This document shows, piece after piece, positions 16,936-25,217 of a stretch of DNA of 48,103 nt. The position numbers and the translations under genes are program-made. The stretch's first letter is position 1. Each line of letters starts with the position of its first letter. The notes below the pieces were generated by a model. The model was given only the letters and a program-made list of their open reading frames with translations. It ran no database searches and had not been told where the DNA came from. Origin of the DNA: Deltaproteobacteria bacterium (GTDB lineage Bacteria > Desulfobacterota > Binatia > UBA12015); NCBI GenBank assembly GCA_016874795.1, contig VGTG01000024.1, forward strand, positions 1-48,103. Reading direction: 5' to 3'.

Positions 16936-17955
16936 ATGGACCCGCGGGAGAAGGTAGAGCCGTGGTCCGTGGCTGCGCTGCTGCTCGCCGCCGTGCTCTT
17001 CCTTCCGGCTTCCGTGACGGGGCAGGAGGCCTCGCTTCCGCCCGGCGAGCGCCCCGTGCCCGTCGAGGCGGGCTTCTTTCTCGTCAATCTCTCGGGTGTG
17101 GCCGAGCGCGACGAGACCTTCGACGCGGATCTCTACCTGAGCTTCCGCTGGCGCGATTCGCGTCTCGCCTTCGCGGGCGACGAGCCGCGCCGCTACCTCG
17201 AGGACGCCGCCGTCAACCGCTTGAGGGAGATCTGGTGGCCGCAGCTCGAGTTCGTCAACACGGCCGAGCCCGAGATCACGAACCGCACGCTCAACGTCTC
17301 TCCGGACGGCACGGTCGAGTACATCGTCGGACTCACCTCGAGCTTTCGCGCGGACCTCGACCTGCGCCGCTTTCCCTTCGACAGCCAGAAGCTCGAGGTG
17401 TGGATCGAGTCGTTCCTCTGGACCGACGACCAGATGGTGTTCGTCCCGGACACGAAGCGCGTCGGCTTCAACCGGGAGAGCACCTTCGAGGGCCTCGTCG
17501 TGACGCAGGTCTCCGCGGACGCCCGGCGTCGCGAGCTCTCCGGCTGGGGGACGACGTTCTCGGACTTCATCGCCGTGATCGACGTGCGCCGGCAGGCCGC
17601 GTTCTACCTGTGGACGGTCTTCGCGCCGGTGACCCTGATCTTCCTGATCTCGTGCACGGTCTTCGTCGTGCCGATCGACGGGTTCCACGACCGCGTCGGG
17701 ATCAGCCTCGCGGCGCTCCTCGCGGTGATCGCGACCCAGTTCGCGATGAGCTTCAACCTGCCGCAGATCTCCTACTTGACGGTGATCGATCGCGTCTTCG
17801 TCGTGACGTACTTCTGCGTCGCGGTCGGAGTCCTCGTGAGCACGCTGCAGGCGACGATCCTCGACCGCGGCAACTCGAAGCGCGTCGACCGGTGGGCGGG
17901 GCTCGGTCTGCCGGCGCTCTTCGCGGTGCTTCTCGCGCTCTGCATCGTCTGGTAG
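16936..17955 (+). CDS. Pentameric ligand-gated ion channel (Cys-loop family, prokaryotic type)
   Basis: 339 aa from ATG 16936. It has a signal peptide (about 9-30), then a beta-sandwich ligand domain (about 38-215) with YLSFRWRDSRL and WWPQLEFVN. The hallmark is RFPFDSQKLEV (Phe-Pro-Phe-Asp, 146-149) at the Pro-loop; the flanking cysteines of animal receptors are absent, as usual in bacteria. Four membrane helices follow: M1 (about 222-245), M2 (about 252-272, RVGISLAALLAVIATQF lining the pore), M3 (about 284-306) and M4 (about 319-339). This is the GLIC/ELIC architecture and length. The ligand and ion selectivity are not readable. The kinase gene follows after 9 bp, so they may be co-transcribed, but no functional link is known. 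Confidence 0.88.
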   Translation: MDPREKVEPWSVAALLLAAVLFLPASVTGQEASLPPGERPVPVEAGFFLVNLSGVAERDETFDADLYLSFRWRDSRLAFAGDEPRRYLEDAAVNRLREIWWPQLEFVNTAEPEITNRTLNVSPDGTVEYIVGLTSSFRADLDLRRFPFDSQKLEVWIESFLWTDDQMVFVPDTKRVGFNRESTFEGLVVTQVSADARRRELSGWGTTFSDFIAVIDVRRQAAFYLWTVFAPVTLIFLISCTVFVVPIDGFHDRVGISLAALLAVIATQFAMSFNLPQISYLTVIDRVFVVTYFCVAVGVLVSTLQATILDRGNSKRVDRWAGLGLPALFAVLLALCIVW

Positions 17956-17964
17956 CACCCTCCC

Positions 17965-18993
17965 GTGTCGAACCTCGAAACGCGGCTCGCTGCCTACGTC
18001 GCCTCGCGCGTTCCGGAAGCGCGCGACGTCCGCGTGAGCGGGCTCGACCGCCTCTTCGGCGGCGCTTCGCGCGAGACGTATCGCTTCGTCCTCGACTACG
18101 ACACGGAAGGGGGACGGGTCTCCCGCCGTCTGATCCTGCGCCGCGACCCCGCGGGCAGCTTGATCGAGACGGAGCGCGCCGTCGAGTTCGGCGCGTACCG
18201 TGCCTTCCACGGAACGCCCGTCCCCGTCCCCGAGGCGCTCTGGCTCGAGGAGGACGCGAGCTGGCTCGACCATCCCTTCTTCGTGATGGAGGAGCTCGTC
18301 GGGCTCGAGGCGAGCCCGCAGGCGATCATCGGCTCGCCCTACGCCGAGCACGCGGAGTCGATCGCACGGCAGAAATGGACCATCCTCGGGGAGATCGCGC
18401 GCGCCGATCCGATCGCTCTCGGGCTCGACCGCGTGATGACGCCCGTCGCACCGCAGGAGTGCTGGCAGCGCGAGCTGCTTCGCTGGGAGCGCGTGATCGA
18501 CGACGACGAGCTCTGCCCGCAGCCCGTGATCCGTGCCGCGATCCGCTGGCTCCGCCGCAATCCCCCTCCGCCGCCGGCGCGCGTGAGCGTCGTGCACGCG
18601 GACTACCGGACGGGGAATTTTCTTTGCGACACGGACGGGAACATCCGCGCGATCCTCGATTGGGAGATGGCGCACCTCGGCGACCCGCTGGAGGATCTCG
18701 CCTGGGGACTGAATCCCGTGTGGCGCTGGGCGCGCGACGAGCGCGCCGGCGGCCTCGCGACGCGCGACGTCGCGATCGCGCACTGGGAGCGCGCGAGCGG
18801 TCTTCGCGCGGATCCCGCGGCGCTCCACTGGTGGGAGGTGTTCTCGAGCGTCAAGGGCCAGGGGATCTGGGTCTCCGGCGCGAAGGAGTTCAGCTTCGGT
18901 GCGAACCAGGATCCGATCCTGGCGCTCTCCGGTTGGCTCATGGGCAACAGCCAGGACCGCGCGGCGCTCCTGCAGCTCGGGCACCTCTCGTGA
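17965..18993 (+). CDS. APH-type phosphotransferase (ACAD10/11-like kinase)
   Basis: 342 aa from GTG 17965. The N-lobe has LFGGASRETYRF (glycine-rich) and RRLILRRDP (Lys position occupied by Arg/Leu-rich strand), then FFVMEELVG hinge text. The catalytic loop is SVVHADYRTGNFLC (Asp and Asn), followed by AILDWEMAHLGDPLEDLAW (metal-binding Asp). This is the aminoglycoside-phosphotransferase fold subgroup found next to acyl-CoA dehydrogenases. Its animal counterparts phosphorylate 4-hydroxyacyl-CoA. It overlaps the next gene by GTGA and sits about 1.1 kb ahead of an acyl-CoA dehydrogenase, which supports a lipid-catabolic rather than antibiotic role. Confidence 0.88.
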   Translation: MSNLETRLAAYVASRVPEARDVRVSGLDRLFGGASRETYRFVLDYDTEGGRVSRRLILRRDPAGSLIETERAVEFGAYRAFHGTPVPVPEALWLEEDASWLDHPFFVMEELVGLEASPQAIIGSPYAEHAESIARQKWTILGEIARADPIALGLDRVMTPVAPQECWQRELLRWERVIDDDELCPQPVIRAAIRWLRRNPPPPPARVSVVHADYRTGNFLCDTDGNIRAILDWEMAHLGDPLEDLAWGLNPVWRWARDERAGGLATRDVAIAHWERASGLRADPAALHWWEVFSSVKGQGIWVSGAKEFSFGANQDPILALSGWLMGNSQDRAALLQLGHLS

Positions 18994-19442
18994 AGCCCGA
19001 TCCGCAGCGCATGATCGAGGTGACGGCGGCGCATCTGATGATGCGCACGGCACCCGCTCTCGAGAAGGGCTACGAGCAGTCGAGCGTCGGGCTTCTCGCA
19101 GTCCTGCTGCTGGCCGTGCGGGAGGAGTACGATCGCTCCGCCGCGCGACGCGTCGAGGAGAACCGCGCGCTGCGCGCGATCTTCGCGGACGGCGCGCGCG
19201 TCGTGCGCGAAGGCGCCCCCGAGCTCGCGAAGCGTCTGGAGGCGGCGGCACACGGCGAAGATCCGAGCCTCGTCATCTCCGAGCTCGAGCGCACGAACGC
19301 CGAACTGCGCGGGCTCGTGATCGACCTGCACGCGCGCATCGAGGAGATCGACGCGCCCGAGGCGCGCCGCATCGAGGTCGCGATCTGGGCGGAGCTCGTC
19401 GCCTCCACGGAGCGCCGCCGCCTCTCGCTCGGCACGTTCTGA
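18990..19442 (+). CDS. Small helical protein coupled to APH-type kinase
   Basis: 150 aa from GTG 18990, overlapping the kinase stop by GTGA. The sequence is largely alpha-helical and charged (EEYDRSAARRVEENRALRAIF; LERTNAELRGLVIDLHARIEE), without signal peptide, membrane segment or metal motif. I do not know a named family, but small ORFs of this type directly after APH-like kinase genes are common in actinobacteria and proteobacteria degrading lipids. Translational coupling suggests a subunit or regulator of the kinase; that is inference. Confidence 0.75.
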   Translation: MKPDPQRMIEVTAAHLMMRTAPALEKGYEQSSVGLLAVLLLAVREEYDRSAARRVEENRALRAIFADGARVVREGAPELAKRLEAAAHGEDPSLVISELERTNAELRGLVIDLHARIEEIDAPEARRIEVAIWAELVASTERRRLSLGTF

Positions 19443-19508
19443 GAGAGGGGTCGCGCCGCGACGTCGCGTGCTTCCCGGCGAGCGGCGATTGGGCTAAGAG
19501 GCGCGGGC

Positions 19509-20078
19509 ATGAGAACGACCGCGACCCGAGCCGGCGCCCTCTCGCTGGCGATCCTCTTCGTGGCCTGCGCTCCGCGCATCAAGGTCGCGACCGACTACAA
19601 TCCGCAGGCGAACTTCGCGCGTCTCCACACGTTCTCTTGGCTGCCGCGCGCGCAGCCGAAGAGCGGCAACCTGCGGCTCGACAGCGGCCTCGTCGAGGGC
19701 CGGGTGCGGCGCGCCGTCAACAAGACGCTCACCGCGAAGGGTTTCCGCGAGGTCGCGGCGACCTCGGAGCCGGACTTCTTCGTCGCCTACCAGGCGGCGG
19801 TCCAGAACAAGATCGACGTGCACTCGACGCCGACCTACTATGGATACCGCGGCTGGTGGAGGGGACCGGCCGTGATGGGCACGCAGACGAGCGTCCATCA
19901 GTACGACCTCGGCACGCTCCTGATCGACGTCGTCGATCGCGAGCGCGACGACCTCATCTGGCGCGGCTCGGGGCAGGCGAAGCTCTCGCCCCGCGACTCG
20001 GGATCGCCCGCGGAGAAGCAGGAGCGCATGGACGCGGTCGTCGAGCAGATCCTCGAGGATTTTCCGCCGACCTCGTGA
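19509..20078 (+). CDS. DUF4136-type lipoprotein
   Basis: 189 aa from ATG 19509. The signal peptide ends in a lipobox LFVAC (Cys20), so a lipid-anchored envelope protein. The body follows the DUF4136 pattern: DYNPQANFARLHTFSWLP, then a helix with VRRAVNKTLTAKGFREV, PDFFVAYQAAV, and the strand LGTLLIDVVDRERDDLIWRGSGQ. It ends with a helix that includes VVEQILEDFP. The role of this family is unknown. It has its own 66-bp leader after the kinase partner and is followed 21 bp later by the acyl-CoA dehydrogenase gene. Confidence 0.87.
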   Translation: MRTTATRAGALSLAILFVACAPRIKVATDYNPQANFARLHTFSWLPRAQPKSGNLRLDSGLVEGRVRRAVNKTLTAKGFREVAATSEPDFFVAYQAAVQNKIDVHSTPTYYGYRGWWRGPAVMGTQTSVHQYDLGTLLIDVVDRERDDLIWRGSGQAKLSPRDSGSPAEKQERMDAVVEQILEDFPPTS

Positions 20079-20099
20079 CGTCGCGCCGAAGGCACGCGC

Positions 20100-21311
20100 G
20101 TGGACCTACGCGAGACCGCCGCGTACCGGGAGTTTCGCCGCGAGGTGCGCGCGTTCCTCGCGCAGGAATGGACGGACGCGGACCGCGCGGCGGTGCCCCC
20201 TCGCCCCGGCTTCATGGCGCTCGTCGGACACCCGCTCCGCCGCGACGAAGCCGCAGCTCGCTTTCGCACGCGCGCGATCGAAGCGGGCTACCTCTACCGG
20301 CACGTGCCGCGGCGCTACGGCGGATCCGAGCAGCCGGACGACCTCGTGCGCGAGCGGATCGTCGCGGAGGAGCTCCGTACCGCGGGTGCACCGCTCGAGA
20401 TCGTCGGACAGGGACCGAGCATGCTCGTGCCGACGCTCCTCGAGCACGGGACGGAAGCGCAGAAGGAGCGCTTCATCGCCGACACGCTTCACGGGCGCAT
20501 CGTCTGGTGCCAGGGCTACAGCGAGCCGGGCGCGGGAAGCGACCTCGCTTCGCTCCGCACGCAGGCGACGCTCGACGGCGACGGGTGGGTCGTCCGCGGC
20601 AGCAAGACCTGGACGTCGAACGCGAACGAAGCGGACTGGATGTTCTGTCTCGTGCGGACGGAGCCCGACGCGCCGAAGCATCGCGGCATCAGCTACCTCC
20701 TGATCGAGGTCCGCTCCCCGGGCCTCGACGTGCGGCCGTTCCGCGTCCTCACCGGCGAGGTGCACTTCAACGAGGTCTTCTTCGACGACGTGCGCGTGCC
20801 CGCGGAGAATCTCGTCGGCGAGCGTGGGCGCGGCTGGGAGGTGAGCCGCGCGACGCTCAAGTACGAGCGCGGCATGATGGGCGGGAACAACTTGACGCGG
20901 CGGGCGTTCGATCACCTCGTCGCGCTGTCGCGGACGCTCGAGGTGCGCGGTCGAGCGCCGCTCGCGGATTCGCGGCTGCGCGATCGTCTCGCGGCGCTGG
21001 AAGCGCGTCTCCGGGCGAGCGAGCTGCACGCGGATCGCCTCTTCGCGGCTCGACTGCGCGGCGAGGAAGCGGGCCTCGGCGCGCTCGTGACGAAGCTGCA
21101 GACGAGCGAGCTCTTTCGCGACCTCGTGCACTTCGGGATGGACTTGCTCGCGGATCAGGGTCTGATCGCGCCCGGTGCAGCGGGGGCGACGGACGAAGGG
21201 CGCCTCGCCTACGCGTATCTCTGGTCGATGGGCGTGCTGATCGCGGGCGGGACGAGCAACATCCAGCGGAACATCATCGCCGAGCGCGGCCTGGGCCTGC
21301 CGCGCGGGTGA
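20100..21311 (+). CDS. Acyl-CoA dehydrogenase family protein
   Basis: 403 aa from GTG 20100. It has the three-domain acyl-CoA dehydrogenase layout: an N-terminal helical domain, then WCQGYSEPGAGSDLASLRTQA (flavin and substrate motif) and WTSNANEADWMFCLVRT in the beta domain. The C-terminal helical domain ends in GGTSNIQRNIIAERGLGLPRG. The usual catalytic Glu position falls in the AGGTSNIQRN region, where many environmental ACADs lack it, so the reaction may not be simple beta-oxidation. The protein binds FAD and acts on an acyl-CoA in the cytoplasm. The convergent thioesterase gene ends 7 bp away. Confidence 0.9.
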   Translation: MDLRETAAYREFRREVRAFLAQEWTDADRAAVPPRPGFMALVGHPLRRDEAAARFRTRAIEAGYLYRHVPRRYGGSEQPDDLVRERIVAEELRTAGAPLEIVGQGPSMLVPTLLEHGTEAQKERFIADTLHGRIVWCQGYSEPGAGSDLASLRTQATLDGDGWVVRGSKTWTSNANEADWMFCLVRTEPDAPKHRGISYLLIEVRSPGLDVRPFRVLTGEVHFNEVFFDDVRVPAENLVGERGRGWEVSRATLKYERGMMGGNNLTRRAFDHLVALSRTLEVRGRAPLADSRLRDRLAALEARLRASELHADRLFAARLRGEEAGLGALVTKLQTSELFRDLVHFGMDLLADQGLIAPGAAGATDEGRLAYAYLWSMGVLIAGGTSNIQRNIIAERGLGLPRG

Positions 21312-21318
21312 CGATCGC

Positions 21319-21933
21319 TCAGCGCGCGGCGAGACGCTCCATCGCAGCGGCGTTCTCGTCCTCGCGCTCCGCGGCGCCGAGGAGAGCGCGTCGCGCCTCG
21401 CCGTCCGATTCCGCTTCCGCGAGCGCGCGGTACACCACGGCTCCGCCGCGCTCGAGCTCCGCGAGAAGCGCCTGCTGCTCGCGCGGCGACTTTCCCGCGA
21501 AGAGCGACGCGAGCTGCTCGCCGGGCGAAAGCCGCTTTGGCAGCACGGCCTGCGTCTGGGTGACGAGCGCGCACAGCCGGCCCTCGCACTCGACGCGTGT
21601 CTGCCAGACCATCGTCGTCCGGCCGCGATGCAGCGGCGTCGCGACGGCGCGGATCGCCTTTCCCGGCGTCGCGCGCGCTAAGAAGTTCGTCTTGGACTCG
21701 ATCGTCGTCGTGCCCGCGCCCTGCGGGAGATTGAGAGCGGTCGCGTAGGCGCCCACCGTATCGGCGAGCGCCATCAGCGCTCCGCCGTGGATCGTTCCGG
21801 GAAGGGTGCAGAGCTCGTCCCGGCCGGGCATCTCGGCGGCGACGCGATCCGGCGTCGCCTCGGTCAGCCGGATGCCGAGCAGCTCGGGGAAGAGGCCCCG
21901 CATGGTCGCCTGCAGCGTCTCGATCGTCATCAT
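21319..21933 (-). CDS. Hotdog-fold (PaaI-type) thioesterase with helical C-terminal extension
   Basis: 204 aa from ATG 21933 (a second ATG is next to it). The hotdog core (about 1-135) has LCTLPGTIHGGALMALADTVGAYA, the HGG motif with the catalytic acidic residue on the central helix, and later GRTTMVWQTRVEC. It hydrolyses acyl- or aryl-CoA thioesters. Residues about 140-204 form an added charged helical tail (SPREQQALLAELERGG ... REDENAAAMERL) not found in the simple PaaI enzymes. The promoter region is shared with the MocR regulator, and the inverted repeats between them (21950-22001) suggest both genes are under MocR control. Confidence 0.86.
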   Translation of the reverse strand: MMTIETLQATMRGLFPELLGIRLTEATPDRVAAEMPGRDELCTLPGTIHGGALMALADTVGAYATALNLPQGAGTTTIESKTNFLARATPGKAIRAVATPLHRGRTTMVWQTRVECEGRLCALVTQTQAVLPKRLSPGEQLASLFAGKSPREQQALLAELERGGAVVYRALAEAESDGEARRALLGAAEREDENAAAMERLAAR

Positions 21934-21949
21934 GGCCCTGCTGGTATCG

Positions 21950-22001
21950 GAGAAATTGGACCTTGAGAAGGACCAATTTCTCGGGCAACCATCGGTCCAA
22001 T
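21950..22001. promoter_or_regulatory. Likely MocR operator: inverted repeat plus third half-site
   Basis: Two 13-bp arms, gagaaattggacc (21950-21962) and ggaccaatttctc (21970-21982), form an inverted repeat with a 7-bp spacer and one mismatch. A further half-site GGTCCAAT lies at 21994-22001, running into the regulator's ATG at 22000. The AT-rich ATTGG-T/A-CC half-sites between divergent thioesterase and MocR genes are what one expects for autoregulation by a MocR/GabR-type dimer. Confidence 0.6.
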
Positions 22002-23538
22002 GTGGATCCAGCTCGACGGGGAGGGCCCTCTCGGCGTGCAGCTCTTCCAGGCGCTCCGGGGCGCCATCCTGAGCGGACGGCTGCCGCCCTCGAGCCGGCT
22101 TCCGGCCAGCCGGGCGCTCGCGGGTGAGCTCGGGCTGTCGCGGAACACGGTGATCGTCGCGTACGACCAGCTCCTCGCCGAGGGATATGCGAGCGCGCGC
22201 GTCGGCGCCGGAACGTACGTCGCCTCCGAGCTGCCGGAGGAGAGCATCGCGGTCGCGAAGGCGAAGCCGCGTCCGCGCTCGAACGAGGCCGCAGGTGAGA
22301 AGCGCGTCGAGGCTCTCGCTCTCGGAGACGCCGGCGTCCAACCGAACGCCCCGCGCCTGTCGCGGTTCGCGCAGCGCCTCGCGGAGACGATGGCGCAGGG
22401 ACGCGTCGTCTGGACGCCGCGCCCGCGACCGCTCCTCTGCGACTTCCGCTACGGGCGGCCGAGCTTCGAGGATCTTCCGCACGAGGCGTGGTGCCGCGTC
22501 CTCGCGCGTCGTGCGCGGCGGGCTTCCGTGCGGACGCTCGACTACGGCAGCCCCGAAGGCGTGCCCGAGCTCCGCGAGGAGCTCGCCGCTTACCTGCGTC
22601 GCGCACGCGGCGTCGCGTGCGAGCCGGAGCAGATCGTCATCGTGTCCGGTTCGCAGCAAGCGCTGGATCTCGTCGGCCGCGTGCTCCTCGATCCGGGCGA
22701 CACGGTCGTCGTCGAGGAGCCGCACTATCCCGCCGCGCGCGCCGCGTTCCGCAGCGTCGACGCGGAGGTGCGCGCCGTCCCCGTCGACGAGCGCGGCCTC
22801 GACGTCCGCGGCCTCGCGGGACTCGGACCGGTACGTCTCGCGTACGTCACGCCGGCGCATCAATTCCCGACCGGCGTGACGATGCCGCTCGCGCGCCGTC
22901 TCGAGCTGTTGCGCTGGGCGCGCGACGAAGACGCGCTCGTCGTCGAGGACGACTACGACAGCGAGTACCGCTTCGCCGGCCGCCCCGTGCAGGCATTGCA
23001 AGGGATCGACCGGGACGGCCGCGTTCTCTACGCCGGAACCTTCTCGAAGCTGCTGTTCCCCTCGCTTCGACTCGGCTTCTTCGTGCTGCCCCCGGCGCTC
23101 GTCGACCCGTTCCGTCTCGCGAAGGCCGCAGCCGACACGGGCAGCCCGACGCTGCTGCAGCTCGCGCTCGCGGACTTCATCCGCGAAGGCCTCTTCGAGC
23201 GCCACCTGCGACGCTCGCGGACGCGGAACGCGGCGCGGCGCGCGGCGCTGCTCGGATCGATCGAGAAGCACCTCGGTGACCGCGTCGAGGTCGTCGGCGC
23301 GGACGCCGGCCTGCACGTCATGCTCTGGCTTCGCGGTGCGGACGCGGCGGAAGCGCGTCGCGTGCGGCGGCGCGCCGGTACCGCGGGCGTCGGCGTCTAC
23401 CCGATCGAGCCGTTCTACCTCGACCCGCCGGATCGCGGCGGGCTGCTCCTCGGCTACGCTTCGCTGCAGGAGCGTGACATCGAGCGCGGGATCCGGATCC
23501 TCGCGGAGAGCTGGGACGAGGTCGCGTGCGTCAAGTAG
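22000..23538 (+). CDS. MocR/GabR-family transcriptional regulator with PLP aminotransferase-like domain
   Basis: 512 aa from ATG 22000. The N-terminal GntR winged helix (about 1-75) has GVQLFQALRGAILSGRL, RLPASRALAGELGLSRNTV and YASARVGAGTYVA. A linker (about 80-130) leads to a class I aminotransferase-like domain (about 140-512) with VSGSQQALDLV, VVEEPHYPAAR, VVEDDYDSEYRF and the PLP-binding lysine in YAGTFSKLLFPSLRLGF. MocR proteins sense PLP or an amino compound and usually regulate a divergent gene, here the thioesterase. The stop is TAG. Confidence 0.91.
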   Translation: MWIQLDGEGPLGVQLFQALRGAILSGRLPPSSRLPASRALAGELGLSRNTVIVAYDQLLAEGYASARVGAGTYVASELPEESIAVAKAKPRPRSNEAAGEKRVEALALGDAGVQPNAPRLSRFAQRLAETMAQGRVVWTPRPRPLLCDFRYGRPSFEDLPHEAWCRVLARRARRASVRTLDYGSPEGVPELREELAAYLRRARGVACEPEQIVIVSGSQQALDLVGRVLLDPGDTVVVEEPHYPAARAAFRSVDAEVRAVPVDERGLDVRGLAGLGPVRLAYVTPAHQFPTGVTMPLARRLELLRWARDEDALVVEDDYDSEYRFAGRPVQALQGIDRDGRVLYAGTFSKLLFPSLRLGFFVLPPALVDPFRLAKAAADTGSPTLLQLALADFIREGLFERHLRRSRTRNAARRAALLGSIEKHLGDRVEVVGADAGLHVMLWLRGADAAEARRVRRRAGTAGVGVYPIEPFYLDPPDRGGLLLGYASLQERDIERGIRILAESWDEVACVK

Positions 23539-23746
23539 CGTGTCGACCAAGAATTCAGCCGCTGCTGCCCGAGGCGTGATCGGCGCGCCGGCGCGAGAAC
23601 CGTCCCGGGGAGAAATCGCGAGCCTTTTCGCGCAGCGTCGTTCCGACGCGACGCGAGCCTTGCCGAAACGCGAGCCGGGGGAGCCTCGAAGCAGGACTGC
23701 AGGTCCCTTGCCCGCGTGTCCTCCGGCCCGCAGGGGGCGGCCGGGT

Positions 23747-23778
23747 GCGAGCCGGGCAGCCGCGGCTGCCCGGCTCGC
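23747..23778. terminator. Perfect 32-bp palindrome between convergent genes
   Basis: The sequence starting gcgagccgggcagccg is followed immediately by its exact complement, a 16-bp stem with no designed loop. It lies in the 252-bp gap (23539-23790) between the convergent MocR and CoA-transferase genes. There is no T tract, but a hairpin this stable between two stops is most likely a bidirectional terminator. The remainder of the gap shows no gene. Confidence 0.6.
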
Positions 23779-23790
23779 CTGCTCGCTCCG

Positions 23791-25203
23791 TCAGCCGAAG
23801 CTCATCTCGCCGACGTCCGGGGCGACACGGAGCGGGGCGCCCGTCACGGCACGGACCTCGTCGACGGAGACGCCCGGCGCGACCTCGCGCAGAAGGAATC
23901 CCGCCTCGTCGACGTCGATCACCGCGAGGTCGGTGACGATCGTCCGCACGCAGCCGGCGGCGGTCAACGGGTACGAGCAGCGCTCGACGAGCTTCGGCAT
24001 CCCGTCACGCGTCATGTGGAACATCACGACGACGATGCGCGCGCTGCCGGCGGCGAGGTCCATCGCGCCGCCGATCCCGCCGACGCCCGTCGACGGCACG
24101 TTCCAGTTCGCGAGGTCGCCGTTCGCCGCGACCTGGAAGCCGCCGAGCACGACGGTCGAGACACGGCCACTCCGCACCATCGCGAACGCGGCGCAGCTGT
24201 CCGCGAAGCTCGCGCCGCGCTCGAGGCGGACGAGCTGTCCGCTCGCGTTGTAGTAGTCGGCGTTCATCTCGCCTTCGGCGACGAGCGGGCCGAAGCCGAC
24301 CATTCCGTTCTCGGCGTGCAGCGTGACGCTCTGCTCGGGCTCGACGTAGCTCGAGACGAGGGTCGGGATGCCGAGCCCGAGGTTTACGTACTCTCCGTGC
24401 CGCAAGAGGACGGCGACCTTACGCGCCATCAGATCGGGTGGGATGCCGCGCGGCCCGACCGGCCGCTCGCGCGTGTCGAAGTCCCACTTCTTGCCGAACC
24501 GCATCGAGAGCTGCCGCACGCGCGCGAGGTCGAGCGGCCGCTCGCAGCGCACGATGCGATCGACGAAGACTCCCGGCGTCACGACGGCCTCCGGATCGAT
24601 CGCTCCCGCTTCGACGATCTCGTCGACCTCGGCGATCGTCACGCGCGCGCCCGTCGCGAAGACGGGATTGTAGTTCCGTCCGGCGCCTCGGTAGAGGAGG
24701 TTGCCGTGACGGTCCGCGACCGCGGCGCGGACGAGCGCGAAGTCCGCGGATAGAGCGCGCTCGAACACGTAGGGACGGCCGTCGAGCTCGCGCACCTCTT
24801 TTCCCGCGGCGACGTCGGTGCCGACGCCCGTCGGCGTGTAGAAGCCGGCGAGCCCCGCGCCCGCGGCGCGGACGCGCTCGATCAACGTACCTTGCGGCAC
24901 GAGCTCGACCTTCACGCGGCCGGCGCGGATCTGCTCCTCGAGCACGGTTCGCTGCGTCGGGTAGGCGGCGTAGCTCGCGATCAGCGAGCCGATCTGGCCG
25001 CTCTCGGCGAGCTGCTGCGGCGAGGTCGGCCCGACGCCCGGCGTGTTGCAGACGAGCGTCAAGTCGCGGCTGCCGCGATCACGAAGCGCCTGGATCAGGC
25101 TCGCGGGCCAGCCCTGGATCACGCCGAAGCCCCCGATCATGACGCGGGCGCCGTCTGCAATGTCCGCGACGGCCTCGGCGGCGCTCATCACCTGCTTCTG
25201 CAT
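23791..25203 (-). CDS. Fused A+B subunit CoA-transferase (3-oxoacid/SCOT-like)
   Basis: 470 aa from ATG 25203, preceded by ggaggagc. The N-terminal half is the A subunit (MIGGFGVIQGWPASLIQAL; YTPTGVGTDVAAGKE). The C-terminal half is the B subunit with NLGLGIPTLVSSYVEPE and the catalytic glutamate at about 298 in HAENGMVGFGP. B-subunit text such as VLGGFQVAANGDLANWNVP is clear. It transfers CoA between carboxylic acids, usually from succinyl-CoA to a keto acid. It is the last gene of a five-gene operon with nitroreductase, amidohydrolase, VOC-like and LLM proteins, so it probably activates the acid released by that pathway. Confidence 0.92.
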   Translation of the reverse strand: MQKQVMSAAEAVADIADGARVMIGGFGVIQGWPASLIQALRDRGSRDLTLVCNTPGVGPTSPQQLAESGQIGSLIASYAAYPTQRTVLEEQIRAGRVKVELVPQGTLIERVRAAGAGLAGFYTPTGVGTDVAAGKEVRELDGRPYVFERALSADFALVRAAVADRHGNLLYRGAGRNYNPVFATGARVTIAEVDEIVEAGAIDPEAVVTPGVFVDRIVRCERPLDLARVRQLSMRFGKKWDFDTRERPVGPRGIPPDLMARKVAVLLRHGEYVNLGLGIPTLVSSYVEPEQSVTLHAENGMVGFGPLVAEGEMNADYYNASGQLVRLERGASFADSCAAFAMVRSGRVSTVVLGGFQVAANGDLANWNVPSTGVGGIGGAMDLAAGSARIVVVMFHMTRDGMPKLVERCSYPLTAAGCVRTIVTDLAVIDVDEAGFLLREVAPGVSVDEVRAVTGAPLRVAPDVGEMSFG

Positions 25204-25217
25204 CGAGCTCCTCCGCC

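Noticed and set aside
17965-18993. Aminoglycoside resistance kinase
   Set aside because: Shares the fold, but its subgroup text, GTGA-coupled partner and acyl-CoA dehydrogenase neighbour point to acyl-CoA metabolism.
21319-23550. A 743-residue protein on the minus strand
   Set aside because: Only the last 204 residues have family-like sequence (hotdog thioesterase). The upstream part is the antisense of the MocR gene, as is usual for long open frames in GC-rich DNA.
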